From Auricularia sp. M13 (Eukaryota > Basidiomycota > Agaricomycetes > Auriculariales > Auriculariaceae), in NCBI GenBank assembly GCA_037042915.1, contig CM073197.1:1364001-1428000 (forward strand): a DNA stretch of 64,000 bases. Reading direction: 5' to 3'. Under the pieces are notes generated by a model that had not been told where the DNA came from, did not search any database, and saw only the letters and a list, made by a program, of their open reading frames with translations. Below, one piece after another: positions 22,767-34,615 of this stretch; the first letter of the stretch is position 1, and every line of letters begins with the position of its first letter. The position numbers and the translations under genes were made by a program.

Positions 22767-24771
22767 TCAGACCATAGACCGGCCAGAGTCACGTTCCAGC
22801 TGGAAAATGTCCATGCACTGCAAGTGACAGGTGCATTTCTCGACGCAGGCGAGGTCGATGATCATGAAGCGCAATTGGCCCGCGTCGTCTATACAAACAT
22901 TGCGGGGAAGAAGGTCCCCGTGGTGGTAACCGGTAGCGTGCAGGGCGCGCAACGCACTGCACACCACGACCCTGCCATTCGCGGTTAATCAGGCGACATC
23001 ATCGTTACGGTACATACCATTGCTTGTCGTCAAGTTCGCTCCAGTGCTCTAACGATGTGCCGACATGGTCAACGATGAGCATCGTAAGCTGGACATCCTG
23101 CCATATGCCATAGCAGTACGGTATATACTTTGCCAGGCCGGCCTTCGTGAGCTGGTGGTAATTGAGGGCCTCGATACAAAGCTCCCGCCATCCGTCTGAG
23201 TCGTCCGAAACTTTGATGACAACCCGACGCCCGCCTCGCAAGAAGCCAGCGCAAACACTGCCGATGCGGTTATTGACGATGACCTTGTCCACCACGACAG
23301 TGGCATTTGCTGGCTTCGCCCCAGGTGGAACGGGGACCTGTTCGTTTATGCAGCGAAGGGTGTCTGATGTTTGCGGGTCAGAACTAAGGCCGGGAGTGTA
23401 GGATAGTGATTCACCTCCGTGCGCCAGCAGGTGGTCGAGCGGCACGAGAGCATACGCCCTCAGTCCTAACGTTGGGAATGACTCCCACGTTACAGTAATA
23501 ATGTTATCCTATGGCACAGGAAGCAATGCGAAGCGGTCTGGTCGGCATTTTGCACCTACTAGTTTACGCTAAAGAAAATATGTGGGTATCCTGATTGTAG
23601 CTCAATCAAGGATAACGTACCTGTTGCGTGAGTGAGGCATCAAGTTCCTATGAAGATATAAACAAGGCGTTTGTAGAAAAGCAAAATACCGAGCAGACCG
23701 ACGGAGCGTCACGGGTCCATAATTTCAGCGCGGTGTGCCACTACGACAGTGGGGGATTCAAAGGGATCGACAAACTGAATGACTCGTCAGTCGGACGGAA
23801 TACGAACTCGATATGGGCGGCAGCTCACTTCCCAAAAGCGACGTCGCCGATTGCTGGACCGCCAGCATCTCGACGTGCGGCGAGCAGAACAGCTGTGAGC
23901 ATGAACCGGTGAGATTTGTGCCCTTTCCTGGAAAAGTTGTACGTCTTGCTGCATAGCAAGGCATTAGGGGCGCTAGGCGACCTGTAGAAGAACATGACAC
24001 GATTGTATGTGCAGAGCGCGGACACTCGCGGCTCGTCGTATTCTAGAAGTTGACACCAAACCTAAGAACGTCATGAGAACGAGCTGCCAACCTGGACATG
24101 CAACATCTACCTGAGCCAGAATGTCCACTTGTTTGCCGTATTGCGGCCTCAACGCCGCAGCAAGCTTCGCTTCCTCCCAAGGAAAGCTCTGTTTGCAATC
24201 ACGTTTTGAATGTCTGTCCAAACTGTCTCATTGCAGTCGCGACTGCACAAGATAAGCATTGGAGACATGGGTCAGTGTATACGTGACACATGCTCACTGG
24301 GTCTTAAAATCATATTGGCCAGGTATTTGCCTTCGCAAGACCAGGTGTCAGCGCTGACGTTTGGCGCACCATCCCCACCATACACTTTGAATCTAGCGGA
24401 CGGGGATAGAGCCTCCAGTGCGCAGATCACGGGATAACCAACGCTGAGCGTATAGTTCGTTTGAGTATCGGTCTCGACAGCAATGCAGCGAAGTCGATGG
24501 GTAGGAATCGGTTCTGGGACCAAGGTTGGCAATGGAGGCTGAGCGACGGTTGATTCGCGCGACTTCAGCGAGTTTATGTGTGCTTTGAGCTTGTCTGCGG
24601 CCGTATCGAAAAATTGGCATCTTGGTAGAGAAAGAACAGCGGTGTCTGGGTCTTGCCCGCAGACGCGACCGAGCTCCGACTACTACTGGGCGATTTGGAA
24701 CGACGAGATTCTGCTTCTTCAATTGGATATAGTCTCGCCCTCAGCGCCGAGTAAAGCTGGGTATACGACAT
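22767..24771 (-). CDS. Protein-kinase-like gene with long N-terminal extension (fungal expansion type)
   Basis: From ATG 24769-24771 (MSYTQLYSALRARLYPIEE) toward the stop at 22767. The C-terminal part is kinase-like: RRVVIKVSDD (VAIK-type lysine), an alphaC-like RELCIEALNYHQL, hinge MLIVDHVGTSLEHW, catalytic loop HHGDLLPRN and IIDLA in place of DFG. Upstream segments FLYQDA, VDILAQVWCQLLEYDEPR and TYNRVMFFYR suggest the large basidiomycete families of eukaryotic-like or Crinkler-associated kinases; function unknown. Clear splice sites include CAACAG|gtacgt (intron 23569-23620), a 9-nt microexon at 23560-23568 and intron 23509-23559. At least two single-base losses (24616-24617, 24181-24182) are needed for a continuous frame, and joins around 23640-23850 stay unresolved, so it may also be decaying. 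Confidence 0.55.
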
Positions 24772-24939
24772 CGGCGGTGGGCACGACAATGGTCGCGGCA
24801 GACAGTGAAGAATCGGTTTATGCCGAGACATGGACGTCGAAGAAGTAAGGGTCCTACCGATCCATATTAGCCGTTCATAGGATATTGTCGCTCTGGTCAT
24901 CCCATCAATTTTGTTCTGATGCTTTTCTTCTCAGAAAAG

Positions 24940-25958
24940 TCATCTGGCACAAAATTTATGGTAATGCAAAATCCTCGAGGTAAGCGAGAGTAAGTGTACA
25001 GCACACTCTAGGACTTGGTAGTCGTGTGGTAGGTACAACGGTGACAGCCTGAGTTTATCTCTGAGATACATGTCGTGCTTCTCTCCACTTCTGAAGCCCC
25101 TTTTGAAGGTGTCTTCGTCCAGGCCTCGCTTGACGAGGACGAACATGACGCCAAGCTTGGCCACCTCTGAGTTGCGGTATTCATCGTCGAAGAAGACCTG
25201 GCACGCAGCGGTAGGTATGATAAGGCGATATAGTCGACAATCTATCAACACGCACCATCTCCTCAAATGGAATGCCTGTCTTGCGATGCAGGGACTTGAA
25301 GTGAGCAATCTGAGGCGATCGAATCAGCGCGCATGTTCACGCGTTCAACGCATTATACAATGGTCACGCACCTTGGAACCAGGGTAGATTTCTTCATGCG
25401 CAAAGAATTCGCGAGCCTTGCGCGTGGAGCCGTCGTTGTGCTTGACGAGGAGAAGGTCCAGCGTTGCGCGCGCGCTGCGCCCGATTGCTGGGTGAGTGCG
25501 ATGTGGCGTCACGCAAGTGCTCTCACGTACTCTTCCGGCGCATGCGTCCGCGAGCAGAGCGCCATTTTCGAGTGTCCCAAAGCGTGGGTCCGTGTGAGAA
25601 TGGATGGGACGTCTTGATAGAAGCGAATGGTGTTGCCCTCGCTGCAAAATGCTTCGTTAGAGCCACGCTGGTACATTCAAAGGATGAACGCACGAATCAT
25701 TGACGGCATTAATGGTGTCTCCATCCCGACTGAACGGCGCTGGTGCACAAAGAATCAGGCGTTGTGGCTCTGAGTTACACGCGAGGACTGACGCGATACG
25801 TGGGTGTCGATCCAGAGCGGCCAGAGCGTGTAGCTGACTATCAATCGTGGGCCGCCGCGCGCAGACGGGATTGGTCATGCTCACTCTAGGTCGAATACGA
25901 TCAGGCGTGGATGCCGCTCGCCGTCAGCCGCGTGTGCGCGCGAGTCCTCGGCGGCCAT
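24940..25958 (-). CDS. Magnesium-dependent phosphatase 1-like (MDP1, HAD superfamily)
   Basis: MDP-1 enzymes are small HAD phosphatases acting on protein phosphotyrosine or on sugar phosphates from damaged glycated products. ATG 25958 gives MAAEDSRAHAADG, then RHPRLIVFDLD spliced to YTLWPLWIDTHV, the DxDxT nucleophile motif. Later exons give SPPFSRDGDTINAV, GNTIRFYQDVPSIL, MALCSRTHAPEDAR, FAHEEIYPGSKIAHF, TGIPFEEMVFFDDEYRN (motif IV acidic residues) and LGVMFVLVKRGLDEDTF. All catalytic elements are present. The extreme C terminus is uncertain: the family usually ends in a short R-x-W helix, and here FKRGFRSGEKH followed by about 50 extra residues may reflect a lost base near 25090. It is divergent from the RING-CH gene across 221 bp. 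Confidence 0.82.
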
Positions 25959-26179
25959 CGTCGGTCACGGTGGCTCAAGTCAGCAATGTGATTCCGGTAC
26001 ATTCCACGTCTTGTCCTTACGCTCCCAATGTCCACGCTCCTTGACCCTCCATTGAACCCACAACCGCCCGTTAATGAGAATCCAGATGAACACCCAGAAC
26101 AGCCAGAACCCGCAGAGCCCAATCCTGGCCCTGAACAGCCAGAAATCGGTGCGCGGCATGGACCAGCCGTCCGCAGACG

Positions 26180-27711
26180 ATGAGCTCACAGAGTCCAGTT
26201 GCAGAGGGTCCCCATGAAGCACCCCCAGACGCGCCCGTGTGCCGTATCTGCCTTATGAACTCAGAAGAGGCACCAGAACTCGGGAAACTGATCAGGCCGT
26301 GCCAGTGCAGAGGCACCGTGGCTGTATGTCGTCCGTGAATTGTGCGTCGGCGCAATACTGACTGCAGTATGTCCCCAGCACGTCCATGTCCAGTGTCTCA
26401 ATCAGTGGCGCAAGGCGTCTGCATCGCGCCGCTCGTTCTGGCAATGCGACCAGTGTGGCTACAAGGCATGCATGCCATCCGCCGCATACATGCCGACTCT
26501 CGCTCACATGGTTCATGCAGTACCAACTCGTCCGCACGCGTGCCCTCGGCATTGCGAATTCGCGCTGTACGTCAGATACATCTCAGCCTTGAATATCTGT
26601 CTGATTTATATGCAGTTGTCGTGGGCATTTCGACAGTGACGCTGTTCACCGTCATCGTCTTCACCGTCTCCTTCATCTTCTCGCTCTTCTTGCCGTCAGC
26701 ATGGATCGACGGCACCCCGTCGACCGTCGCGCATCTCGTCGATCAGTCCGTCGACAATACCTACGCGGCCTGGGGCGACTCGTGGTACTACTACTATTCA
26801 TACAGTAACATAGGAAGCTCCATGTGGAAGGTCGCATACCAGGCGCTGAACGACATCTTCGACGACGCGCTCTTCCCCACCCAGCCTGCCGAGCAACCGA
26901 CGAGCTACCGCTACAAGCAGTGCGGCGCAAGCAGGGGCGGGCTAAGCAGGCACCTAAGACCGGACAGCCTGTCGATGCGCGCGACGGCGAACCGACGGGG
27001 CCTTTCAAGAGCACCGTCTCGGTGCCACGCGCCGCGTCCGAGAAGCCGACGCGTCTGCGCCGCGAGCTCCCCGAGGACGACGACGACGGCGAGTTCGCTG
27101 CCCCCGCCAAACCGGGCTTCCTCGTGCGCATGTTGCGCCGCTTCCTCCTCGGCCTCTCTGTCGTTGGCGCGTTCTCCTTCCTCCAGTTCGGCTGGGCTGC
27201 CACGCTCCCGCTTCAGATGGTGCGCAGGAGAGCCGCCGGTGGTCGACGTGGAGAGGATAGGGATACGTATGGAATCCTCATACTCGTGATGATACTCATT
27301 GGTGTGGCCAAGTACGTTTCGCCCGGTCTTGCCTAAGGAAACAGCCGCTGACCATGCCCTATAATCAGAGCAATGTACAGCACCTACCAGCTGACACAGA
27401 CCCTCTCGACGGAGCTGTTGCGACGGGCAGAGACAGCTATCCTCGAGGTCGGCACGAACGAAGTCATACCTCTCGACGAGCCCAGAGCTCCGTTCCGCTT
27501 CACACGAGATCGCTTGCGAAACATGGGCACCAAGGCCTTCTGGCGTGACCTGTGGTGGACTGTCGTCCGTTTCATCCGCGGGGCCAAGGACACTGTCGTG
27601 GAGGCCTGGCACACAATCCGCCGGGAGGTGGGCTGGCGCGACGTCTTTGACGGCTTGCGCGCATTGCTCGGCGCGTTTTTGGGCGGTGGCATCTGGGTCT
27701 GGCAGTTTTGA
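26180..27711 (+). CDS. RING-CH (MARCH-type) membrane E3 ubiquitin ligase
   Basis: The N-terminal RING-CH finger reads CRICLMNSEEAPELG, IRPCQCRGTV, HVHVQCLNQW and FWQCDQCGYK, i.e. C4HC3 with His in the fourth position. Introns 26324-26378, 26466-26520 and 26567-26615 split it; the second has a GC donor (AAG|gcatgc). Behind the finger are hydrophobic segments VTLFTVIVFTVSFIFSLFL, a second pair around LLGLSVVGAFSFLQF and ILILVMILIGVAK, and a conserved tail LTQTLSTELLRRAETAILEVG. It should sit in an endomembrane and ubiquitinate membrane cargo; targets are unknown. One base is missing at about 26920 (between SYRYK and RRKQGRAK). ATG 26180 is the first in the finger's frame. Confidence 0.8.
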
Positions 27712-27882
27712 GACACTCAAGACATCTTGCCCGTGCGAATTTCTGCTTTCCCTCATCGCTGCTCCATCTTCGTATTTGACGTCCAAGGGAACGGTACCTG
27801 TATAACTACGCAAAACCTATGTAAAATATTGCTACACTTTTCTTCGCGCCGATAATGGGATCTTGGATCTTTGCGCGTGTGC

Positions 27883-30800
27883 TCATAATTTTGCGCTGGC
27901 TGCAACAACAAAAAAGCGGAAGAACGAAGGCAGAAAGGGGGCCAACTCAATAATATCTCCGGATGGCGAGCTTTGTCCGTTCAAAACCCGCCGCGTCTCG
28001 TCCCTGTCGCGCGCGAGCTCGCGCAGGTAGAGGTCGATGGTCTCGTCCAGCAGATTGGCCGGGAACTCGCGGCGCGGGATGGACGATTGCGGACGCGTTG
28101 CCTCGTCGACCCAGTCCGAGACGAGGATGGCCATGTCGCCGGACAACCATTGAACGGCGTCCTGCACGTGGAAGGGAGGGATCTGGCGCCTGATGAGCTT
28201 TGAAGCACGCAGACGGGTGATCCAGACGCACCTGCGACTCGTACAAGCTTGTGTATGGTGTCGAAGATGTCCCGAAAGGAACATTCGCTTCCAGCAGCAA
28301 CCGCGGCACCCAGCCCTGCGGCACGACCGTTGTATGCGACAATGCAAAGCGCTCCAGACGCATTGTGATTTCCTCTGCGATAAATGTCAGGAGCGAGCTG
28401 CATGCCGGCAAAGTGAAGGACGAACGAAGAGGGAAAGCATTATCGGATGGATAGAAACGTTGTCCTAGTCGGGTGATGATCCCGGTGATATTCCTGATGC
28501 ACTCCTCGACATTGTCGACCCGGTCCGTGGCTCGATCGAAAAGCTCCTCCCAAATGGCGGCGACCATGGCTGGGTCGTGATGGTCGGACACGTGCAATAT
28601 CAACAGCTTGATTTCCAACAACTCGTATGGCTCCGCGTAATCTTGGAACAACTCCGAGATGCTGAGCAAGCCGCGGTTCAGACGGCGAACAGCAGTTCCG
28701 TCTTGCGTTGGCCCTTCGCCAAAGCGCGGCTGCAACTCGTGGAAGATTTCGAGTTGAACTTGGGCAACCTCCAGCTTCTCCTCGAGATCGGCAAGGAACT
28801 CGACTGCAGCTTCTTGTCTTCCCAGCTCGGAACTGGGATGCGACTTTGCGTAGTTGACAGCAAAGGTGAACAGCTGTATGCGCTTTTCCAAATCCAGGTC
28901 GAACCTAGAACATGAATGAGCATAGTAAAGCGGATAATAACGAACGTACTCTGGAGATTCTGCAAGCGCCGCACATGTTTCGCCGCGCGAAGATACTGGC
29001 CGGTCTTCACGTAGTAGATATGGAGCAGTTCGGCGCGCTCAAGGCGACCGGTTCTCGACGCAAGTATCCCTCGATGAAGGGAGTGCGTATCTACAGGTGC
29101 ATGAGCAACAGTCTCCCAAAAAGTTGATATTCATCCTTACCTCGACGAGCTCGTCTCGCATACCCTTCGCCAATAGCCAATCGTACAAATAGGAATGGAA
29201 GACGTCGTCTTGGGAAGAAATCGCAAGTTGATAGGCTGTTGCGCGTAGCAGCGCAACTTCTTCCGCTTCGACACTTTGCAGACCGTTGGCTCGCGATTCG
29301 AACATGCTACTGAAAGCAGCGAGAACATCGAGCACGAGATCATAGCACTTGACACGCTTTGCATAAAACTCGGCCCGGGGGTCGTTCGCCGGACAACCTT
29401 CGGCCCAATGTGCTCGACCTAAGTTGTCTGCGTCCCATTCGCGCGCACATTTTAACGGCAGCTCAATGGCGCCTGCAAAGTTAAGTAACGACAGCGCCAG
29501 GCAACGAGACGCCATACCTTTCGCGAAGCGCAATTCCTTGTACTCGCCCACAATTTCTTGCAGCTTCGGCAATTCCATGTTGGCTGTACCTTTGGAGTAA
29601 AACCTGTGACGAATGTTGAGTTTGCATCCCGTTCGAGGGATATGAAAGCGCTTACCTATATGATGTCCGCAGACATTGCGTGCGTTCGGAAGGGTCCCGA
29701 GTTTCCTTTGCTTTCCGAATGTTCTCGGCGGCCTGTTCACCTCAGCAATGGGACTAATTAAGACAAAGAAGAGTTTCTGACCTTGTACATGAGGACATCG
29801 TCTGCACTGCAGAAGGAGCCACATCTTTGCTGCAGCAGTTCGCTGATAGTTTCAACCTAGCGAGCAGTCAGAGTCATGCATCCGCTGATTGTAGGTACTG
29901 ACACTGATCTGACGACCAATTTGCTGGTTGATGATGGCATTGACCAGATTGCGAGCAATGTCGCGGCCCTTCTTCGTGCTGATGAGCTGCTCATATGTCA
30001 ATGTCTGCAGGTCCTGTTGTGTCTGCTTGTCACATCTAAACGAAAAAGATAAGTCGAATCACCGCAAACGTTATGGAAATACATACTGCGACACGATCTC
30101 GGACAGCTGGTAGTCGATCAACAGGAGGACAAACGAGATGGCCTCTATCGTCTGCACGAGCAGGCCCTGTAGCTGGGCCACCGAAGCCAACTCAATCTAC
30201 AGACATATCAGATCCGATCCCTGCAGATGTAGACGATAGGCACACCTTCCAAGCCTCTTGCAGCGCAGGGTCGCGAAGCTCGACACTAGAAGAGAACAAT
30301 GTCGGATTTCGCTCCAGGAATGAACGCAACGAGTCGAGATTCCTCTGAACAGTTACGAGCGTGCTGTCGAAAACGTTTGCCTCCAACCGGCCATGGGCAC
30401 TGTCACCAAAGCAGTCAGTATGGAGACTGACAAGCGACATTAAACATTAAGGCGCACCCTTTCCTGATAATCTGACCGCGCCAAAGCGGCCGTACAAGGC
30501 GCGCAAAGTACAGGACAAAGCCGTCCCGACGGCCGCTGAAGATGACCTGCGAGTCGACTACTTCAGTGAGCACGCAGCTTGATATCCCATTCTCGACTGG
30601 TCATACCTATCGATCCAGGCGTGGCGCCTACTTTTAAGGACGGCACACCACCCTGAGAGTAGAACAGCAATTTCGCGTTTGCTGCCATATCGGGGCTGAC
30701 GTTGGTCAGCGAAAAATCGTTCGCATCGCCAGCCTCAAGGCCTTCGTGCGCAAGATACGAGTTCCCACAGGCAATGGCAAGCAACATTGCCGCAGCCTCC

Positions 30801-32875
30801 GTACGACCGTAGCTATACAGAAACCATGAGCAGTCGTAGAGAATATACGAATGAGGGAACGTACTTCTGGCAGAAGTTTTGCGCGGGTCGCGGATCGGAA
30901 TCGTACTGTTCCAGCAACTGCTTCAGATGGTCCACCGCGCGTCGCTTCGCGATGTATGTGATCCCCGCGTTGGTGAAAACGAGGAACTGCCGGGGCGGCT
31001 CCGAGAATTGCGTCGCGAGCTCGAGCATGGGGTTCGGCGCGGGGGTCTCGACAGGCAGCGCCGACAGCGGCAGTCGGCGCGCCTCCGCAATCGCCCACGT
31101 CAGCCCTTCGACGGGGACGATCGTCGCGTACTCGGCGAGCGGTCGCTGCGTCGCCTGCTGCCCGTACGAGCCATACGAGCCCGGTGCGGGGATAGCGTGC
31201 CGCTGCGCGTTGACCATCTTGGCGGCGTCGGGGCAGATGGCGAGGATGACATCGAGCCCTTCCCATCGTCCGATGTCCCCTGCGCGCCGACCGTATGTCC
31301 GGCCGAGTGCGCCGTGTTCGTCATGTTGGTCACGATGAACGGCGTCCCCGCACCAGGCAGTCCCAACACTGAGCCTTGCGAGGGGTTCGGGATGGTCAGG
31401 TCTGCCGGCGGCGGGCGGACCTGGTACAGCTCCAGAGTGGGCGGCGGCACATTGGAAACTCGAGCGGTTGTGCCGGACGAGTTGTATATGGTGCCCATGG
31501 AAATCGAGTAATGCGTGAAATATAGCCGCACGCCCGTGTCAGTGAAGCCGACGAGGTGGATATTGCGCGAGGTCGTTGGGTCGATGACATGGATCTGCGT
31601 GATTTTGAACTGGGGCACGTTGAGCGCGGGAAGGCCAGGGAACCGCGATTGCGCCTGCTTGCGTAAATCGCCGATGGTGCGGATATGCGTGAACTGGTCT
31701 CCTTGGGACCCAAGATAATAAAGCGAGATTTCGCTGTTCTCGGTGAGTGTATATAGGCAGTTGCGACTGTCGTCTGCCACAATGGAAATGATGCGGGCTG
31801 CAAGGCACTGAGCGGATGCACGACGGACAGACGATGGGGGCACATACATGCGTTGGGCTTGCTAAGGAATGGCAAGAAACTGCTGTATCCGCCGACGGAA
31901 TGGTTGTGCAGCTGTATTTTCTTGGAGAACCAGCTTTCGCTGGATTGGTACTGCAGCTCGTACAGGCACGCGTCTGCGCCGGCCATGAAAATGCGCCCAG
32001 TCTTGGTTCCCGCGATGTTGCCCACAGGAGTTCCCTCCGTCGATACCGACATATCCGTAGCATACAGCTTGATGTCCGTACGCGCTGTCCGTGCGCCGGC
32101 TGCGGGCACGCAGGAAAGGCCGAGAAGAAAGACGTTGATTGGGGTGCAAATGGCGAGCAGGTATTGAATGTCGTCGACGAAAACCCCTGGCTTGGGTCGG
32201 ATGAGGGCCACGTTCGTAATGATATTCGGCTGCTCGACGAAGGAGCTGATGTCCTGTCTGTATATCCACAATTAAATAAACCGTTGACGACAGTAAAGCA
32301 ACGCGCACCCGTCGTGGTAGTCCCAAAGAAACAGTTGGTTGTTCAGCGTAACCCAGGCGCGTTCGATGTCAGGCATAATGCCAATAATCGAATGCTCGTC
32401 CTGGTGCGCTGCGTCGGCAAGTTCACATGAGCCACCATTCATTCATTGATTCAGGCGAGCGAAGAAAGCAGCACGAAGCGCACCATCATAGTAGTCCGAG
32501 AGCGCCTCCGGGACGCCCACAGTCCGTTTACGGTAGAACGGAATATACGCCTTGTCCGTCGACGACGAATACGGGACCTGCGGGTGCGCTAGCGTTTTGC
32601 CTTCAGCACTCCGCTGCGCGCAGGCGCGGCGGGACACACGCACTGTGCAGCATCTCCGAGAGGTCCGGGACGAGCTGGTGGTCGGCCGAGAGCTGGTCGA
32701 CGATGCTGCGCGCGGCCTTTTCGAGCGCGGCGAGCGAGACGGGTCCCGCGCTTTTCGGCGGGGGCGGCGCGGGCGGGAGCGCGAGCGGCGCCGGCGCGGG
32801 GTTGATGGCCCATATCGACTGCGACGGGCCCGCCGGCGTGTTGAAGAAGTCGCGCGACGACGAGCTCGCGTACAT
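27883..32875 (-). CDS. NUP155: NUP155 (yeast Nup157/Nup170), inner-ring nucleoporin
   Basis: A scaffold nucleoporin of the pore inner ring with an N-terminal seven-bladed propeller and a C-terminal alpha-solenoid. ATG 32875 gives MYASSSSRDFFNTPAG and the Pro-rich leader; the propeller holds QVPYSSSTDKAYIPFYR, AWVTLNNQLFLWDYHDG, QDISSFVEQPNIITNVALIR, FMAGADACLYELQYQ and TQIHVIDPTTSRNIHLVGFT. The solenoid follows with LPKLQEIVGEYKELRFAKGM, AEFYAKRVKCYDLVLDVL, DDVFHSYLYDWLL and, near the end, FTLPACSSLLTFIAEEI. Many introns of about 50 nt. The first is gtgcgtgt ... cgctag, giving LHTHPQVPYSS. The final exon ends with TGA 27883-27885. LARP7 lies 118 bp upstream on the same strand. Confidence 0.87.
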
Positions 32876-32993
32876 CGAGATGCGAGGAGTCGGAGACGGG
32901 AGGATCGGAGGAGACGCGCTTGGTCACGCGTCACGACCGTGACGAACTCTTTCCAGAACAAAACGAAAAGAAAAGCGAGCCTCGAAAATAAAG

Positions 32994-34508
32994 TCACTTT
33001 GTCTGCTTCAGTCTTTTTCTCGGGCGTTTGCTATCTACTGGTTCTGGTGCACTGGTCAGGCCCATGGCCGCCTTTCGCAGCTTTTCGGGAACTTTATCCC
33101 AGTAAATTGCCTCCTGGTCCCCTTGCACGAGCTCTGCGCGGGTGCCGTCGTCCCCTTGACCGTCAAAGTACGCCACTAGCTTCCGAGCGTGATCAGGAGA
33201 GGACAGTCGAACATGACACTGTTGAGCGTAAGAAAAGTGTAAGCAGCCCTCAGAAGAAAGCACACTCACGCGATCAACGTTCTTGACAAAGTCAATGTAG
33301 TCGATGCCTTCGCCGTTGTCCAGGGCTTGCGATAGCATAGCACGAACGCTTGTCTTGGTCGCGCCCAATGGAATGCCTTGCATGAGCACTAAACGGTTGC
33401 GCGGGAAGTTCGCGCTCTCGTCAGCATGCACCTCTATCCGCTTTACTGGCAGAGGCGCGCGCATGGGCGTCGGTGGTGCAGACGACGAAGACGGAACAAC
33501 GGCAGCCGGGATGGAGCGTGTCGCAGCCTCAACGAGCGATGCCTGGTAGTCCAAATACTCATTCTTTCAGCGCGATCCACCGCTCGTGCGGGATGCACCG
33601 CAACCCAGAGGTCAGAGCCGCCCGCTGCGCTGCGTTCGGGTCCGATACTCCTGCATGTGTATCCGTCGCCCTGTCCCTATTATTCCAGGGCCAAGCGGAT
33701 GTGAATCGCGATGCCAACTCAGGAGAGTCGAAGACGACAAACGCGAACCCCTTGCACCGTGACACCTCGCCGGGTTTCGCCTGGAAGTGCGCGGGGAAGC
33801 TGACGTTCTGTATGCACAAAGCCGGAGAAGAGCCCACGAGATTGCGCGCCAAGCGGCCACGCCCACGAGCGAGCGCGCGTCCTGCGGGAGGTTTTCCTGC
33901 CAGCGGGAAACGTTACGCGCCGAAGGGAGGAAGGAGACGCGGTGTGCGACGCACGACATAGACTGAGCGAGCATTCCAGTCGCTTATGCTGAGGGCGTGC
34001 ACGGACGTCAGAGGCCAGTCCTTCCGGCGTACTTCGTAGCCGCCGGTCTCGTATCGGTCGCCGCGGCCAAACCAGTTGTTGCGGTCAGGTTGCGAAATGA
34101 GCATGCGGATGTCCAGGCGCTCCGAACGCGCTCTCAGCGCCTTGGCCACCCGCGCGTCTTCGGGTCGCTTCACGGTCGCGAGCGCGTTGTCTAGTAGTCG
34201 CAGAGAAATGTCTGGCAGCCGAGTTAGACCGCGCAAGTATTGGAAGCGGGGATAGACACACAGCCGTCGTTGGCCTTCATGGCGTCGTAGAGCGTCGAGT
34301 CCGACCATAACGCGTAGTCCGATAGACACATCTCATACAGCAGCACTATGTCGTCGTCCGTCCACTCATCCTGCGTTGGCTTGTCGCTGGCTGGTGTGAC
34401 GAGCGTGGATGGCCCTGCCGCGGGTGGCACGTATGCTGGCCTTGGCTTTGGGTTCGGTTTTCCTCCCTTCTGGAGGCTGCGAGGCACGAAGGGCGGGTTG
34501 GATGCCAT
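32994..34508 (-). CDS. LARP7-like La-related protein (La motif, RRM, xRRM)
   Basis: LARP7 proteins bind 3' ends of 7SK, U6 or telomerase RNA (Pof8 in fission yeast). ATG 34508 gives MASNPPFVPRSL; the La module includes DIVLLYEMCLSDYALWSD and, across a 50-nt intron (gtgtgt ... ctaac ... gccag), NDGYISLRLLDNAL. RRM1 shows SVYVENLPQ and GFAFVVFDSPELA. The C-terminal xRRM shows NRLVLMQGIPL, IDYIDFVKN, GCLHFSYAQ... and DQEAIYWDKVPEKLRKAAMG, the typical xRRM ending, then a basic tail KRPRKRLKQTK. Two bases are missing: at 33851-33852 inside RRM1 helix 1 and at 33565-33567 just before EYLDYQASL. Divergent from MAD2 (107 bp). Confidence 0.83.
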
Positions 34509-34615
34509 CTGCGTGCCACGGGAGGAGAAAGTCAGAGCGCACGTGACGCGAGTTCGCTGTCAGCTACTCCGACCGCCACGCCGCCCACCTCTTCCACGCG
34601 ACACCCAGACCCGCC
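34509..34615. promoter_or_regulatory. Very short bidirectional promoter, LARP7-like / MAD2
   Basis: Only 107 bp separate the two outward-facing start codons, so promoter elements and 5' UTRs of both genes must overlap here. No TATA element is evident. Confidence 0.6.

Noticed and set aside
25809-25884. MDP1 gene seemed to lack its FDLD nucleophile motif
   Set aside because: An intron (gtgagc ... gatagtcag) joins RHPRLIV-FDLD at about 25890 to YTLWPLW, so the motif is intact.
34200-34260. Apparent frameshift in the LARP7 La motif (DGCVSIP / FQYLRGL)
   Set aside because: A 50-nt intron with gtgtgt donor, ctaac branch and gccag acceptor gives NDGYISLRLLDN with no indel.
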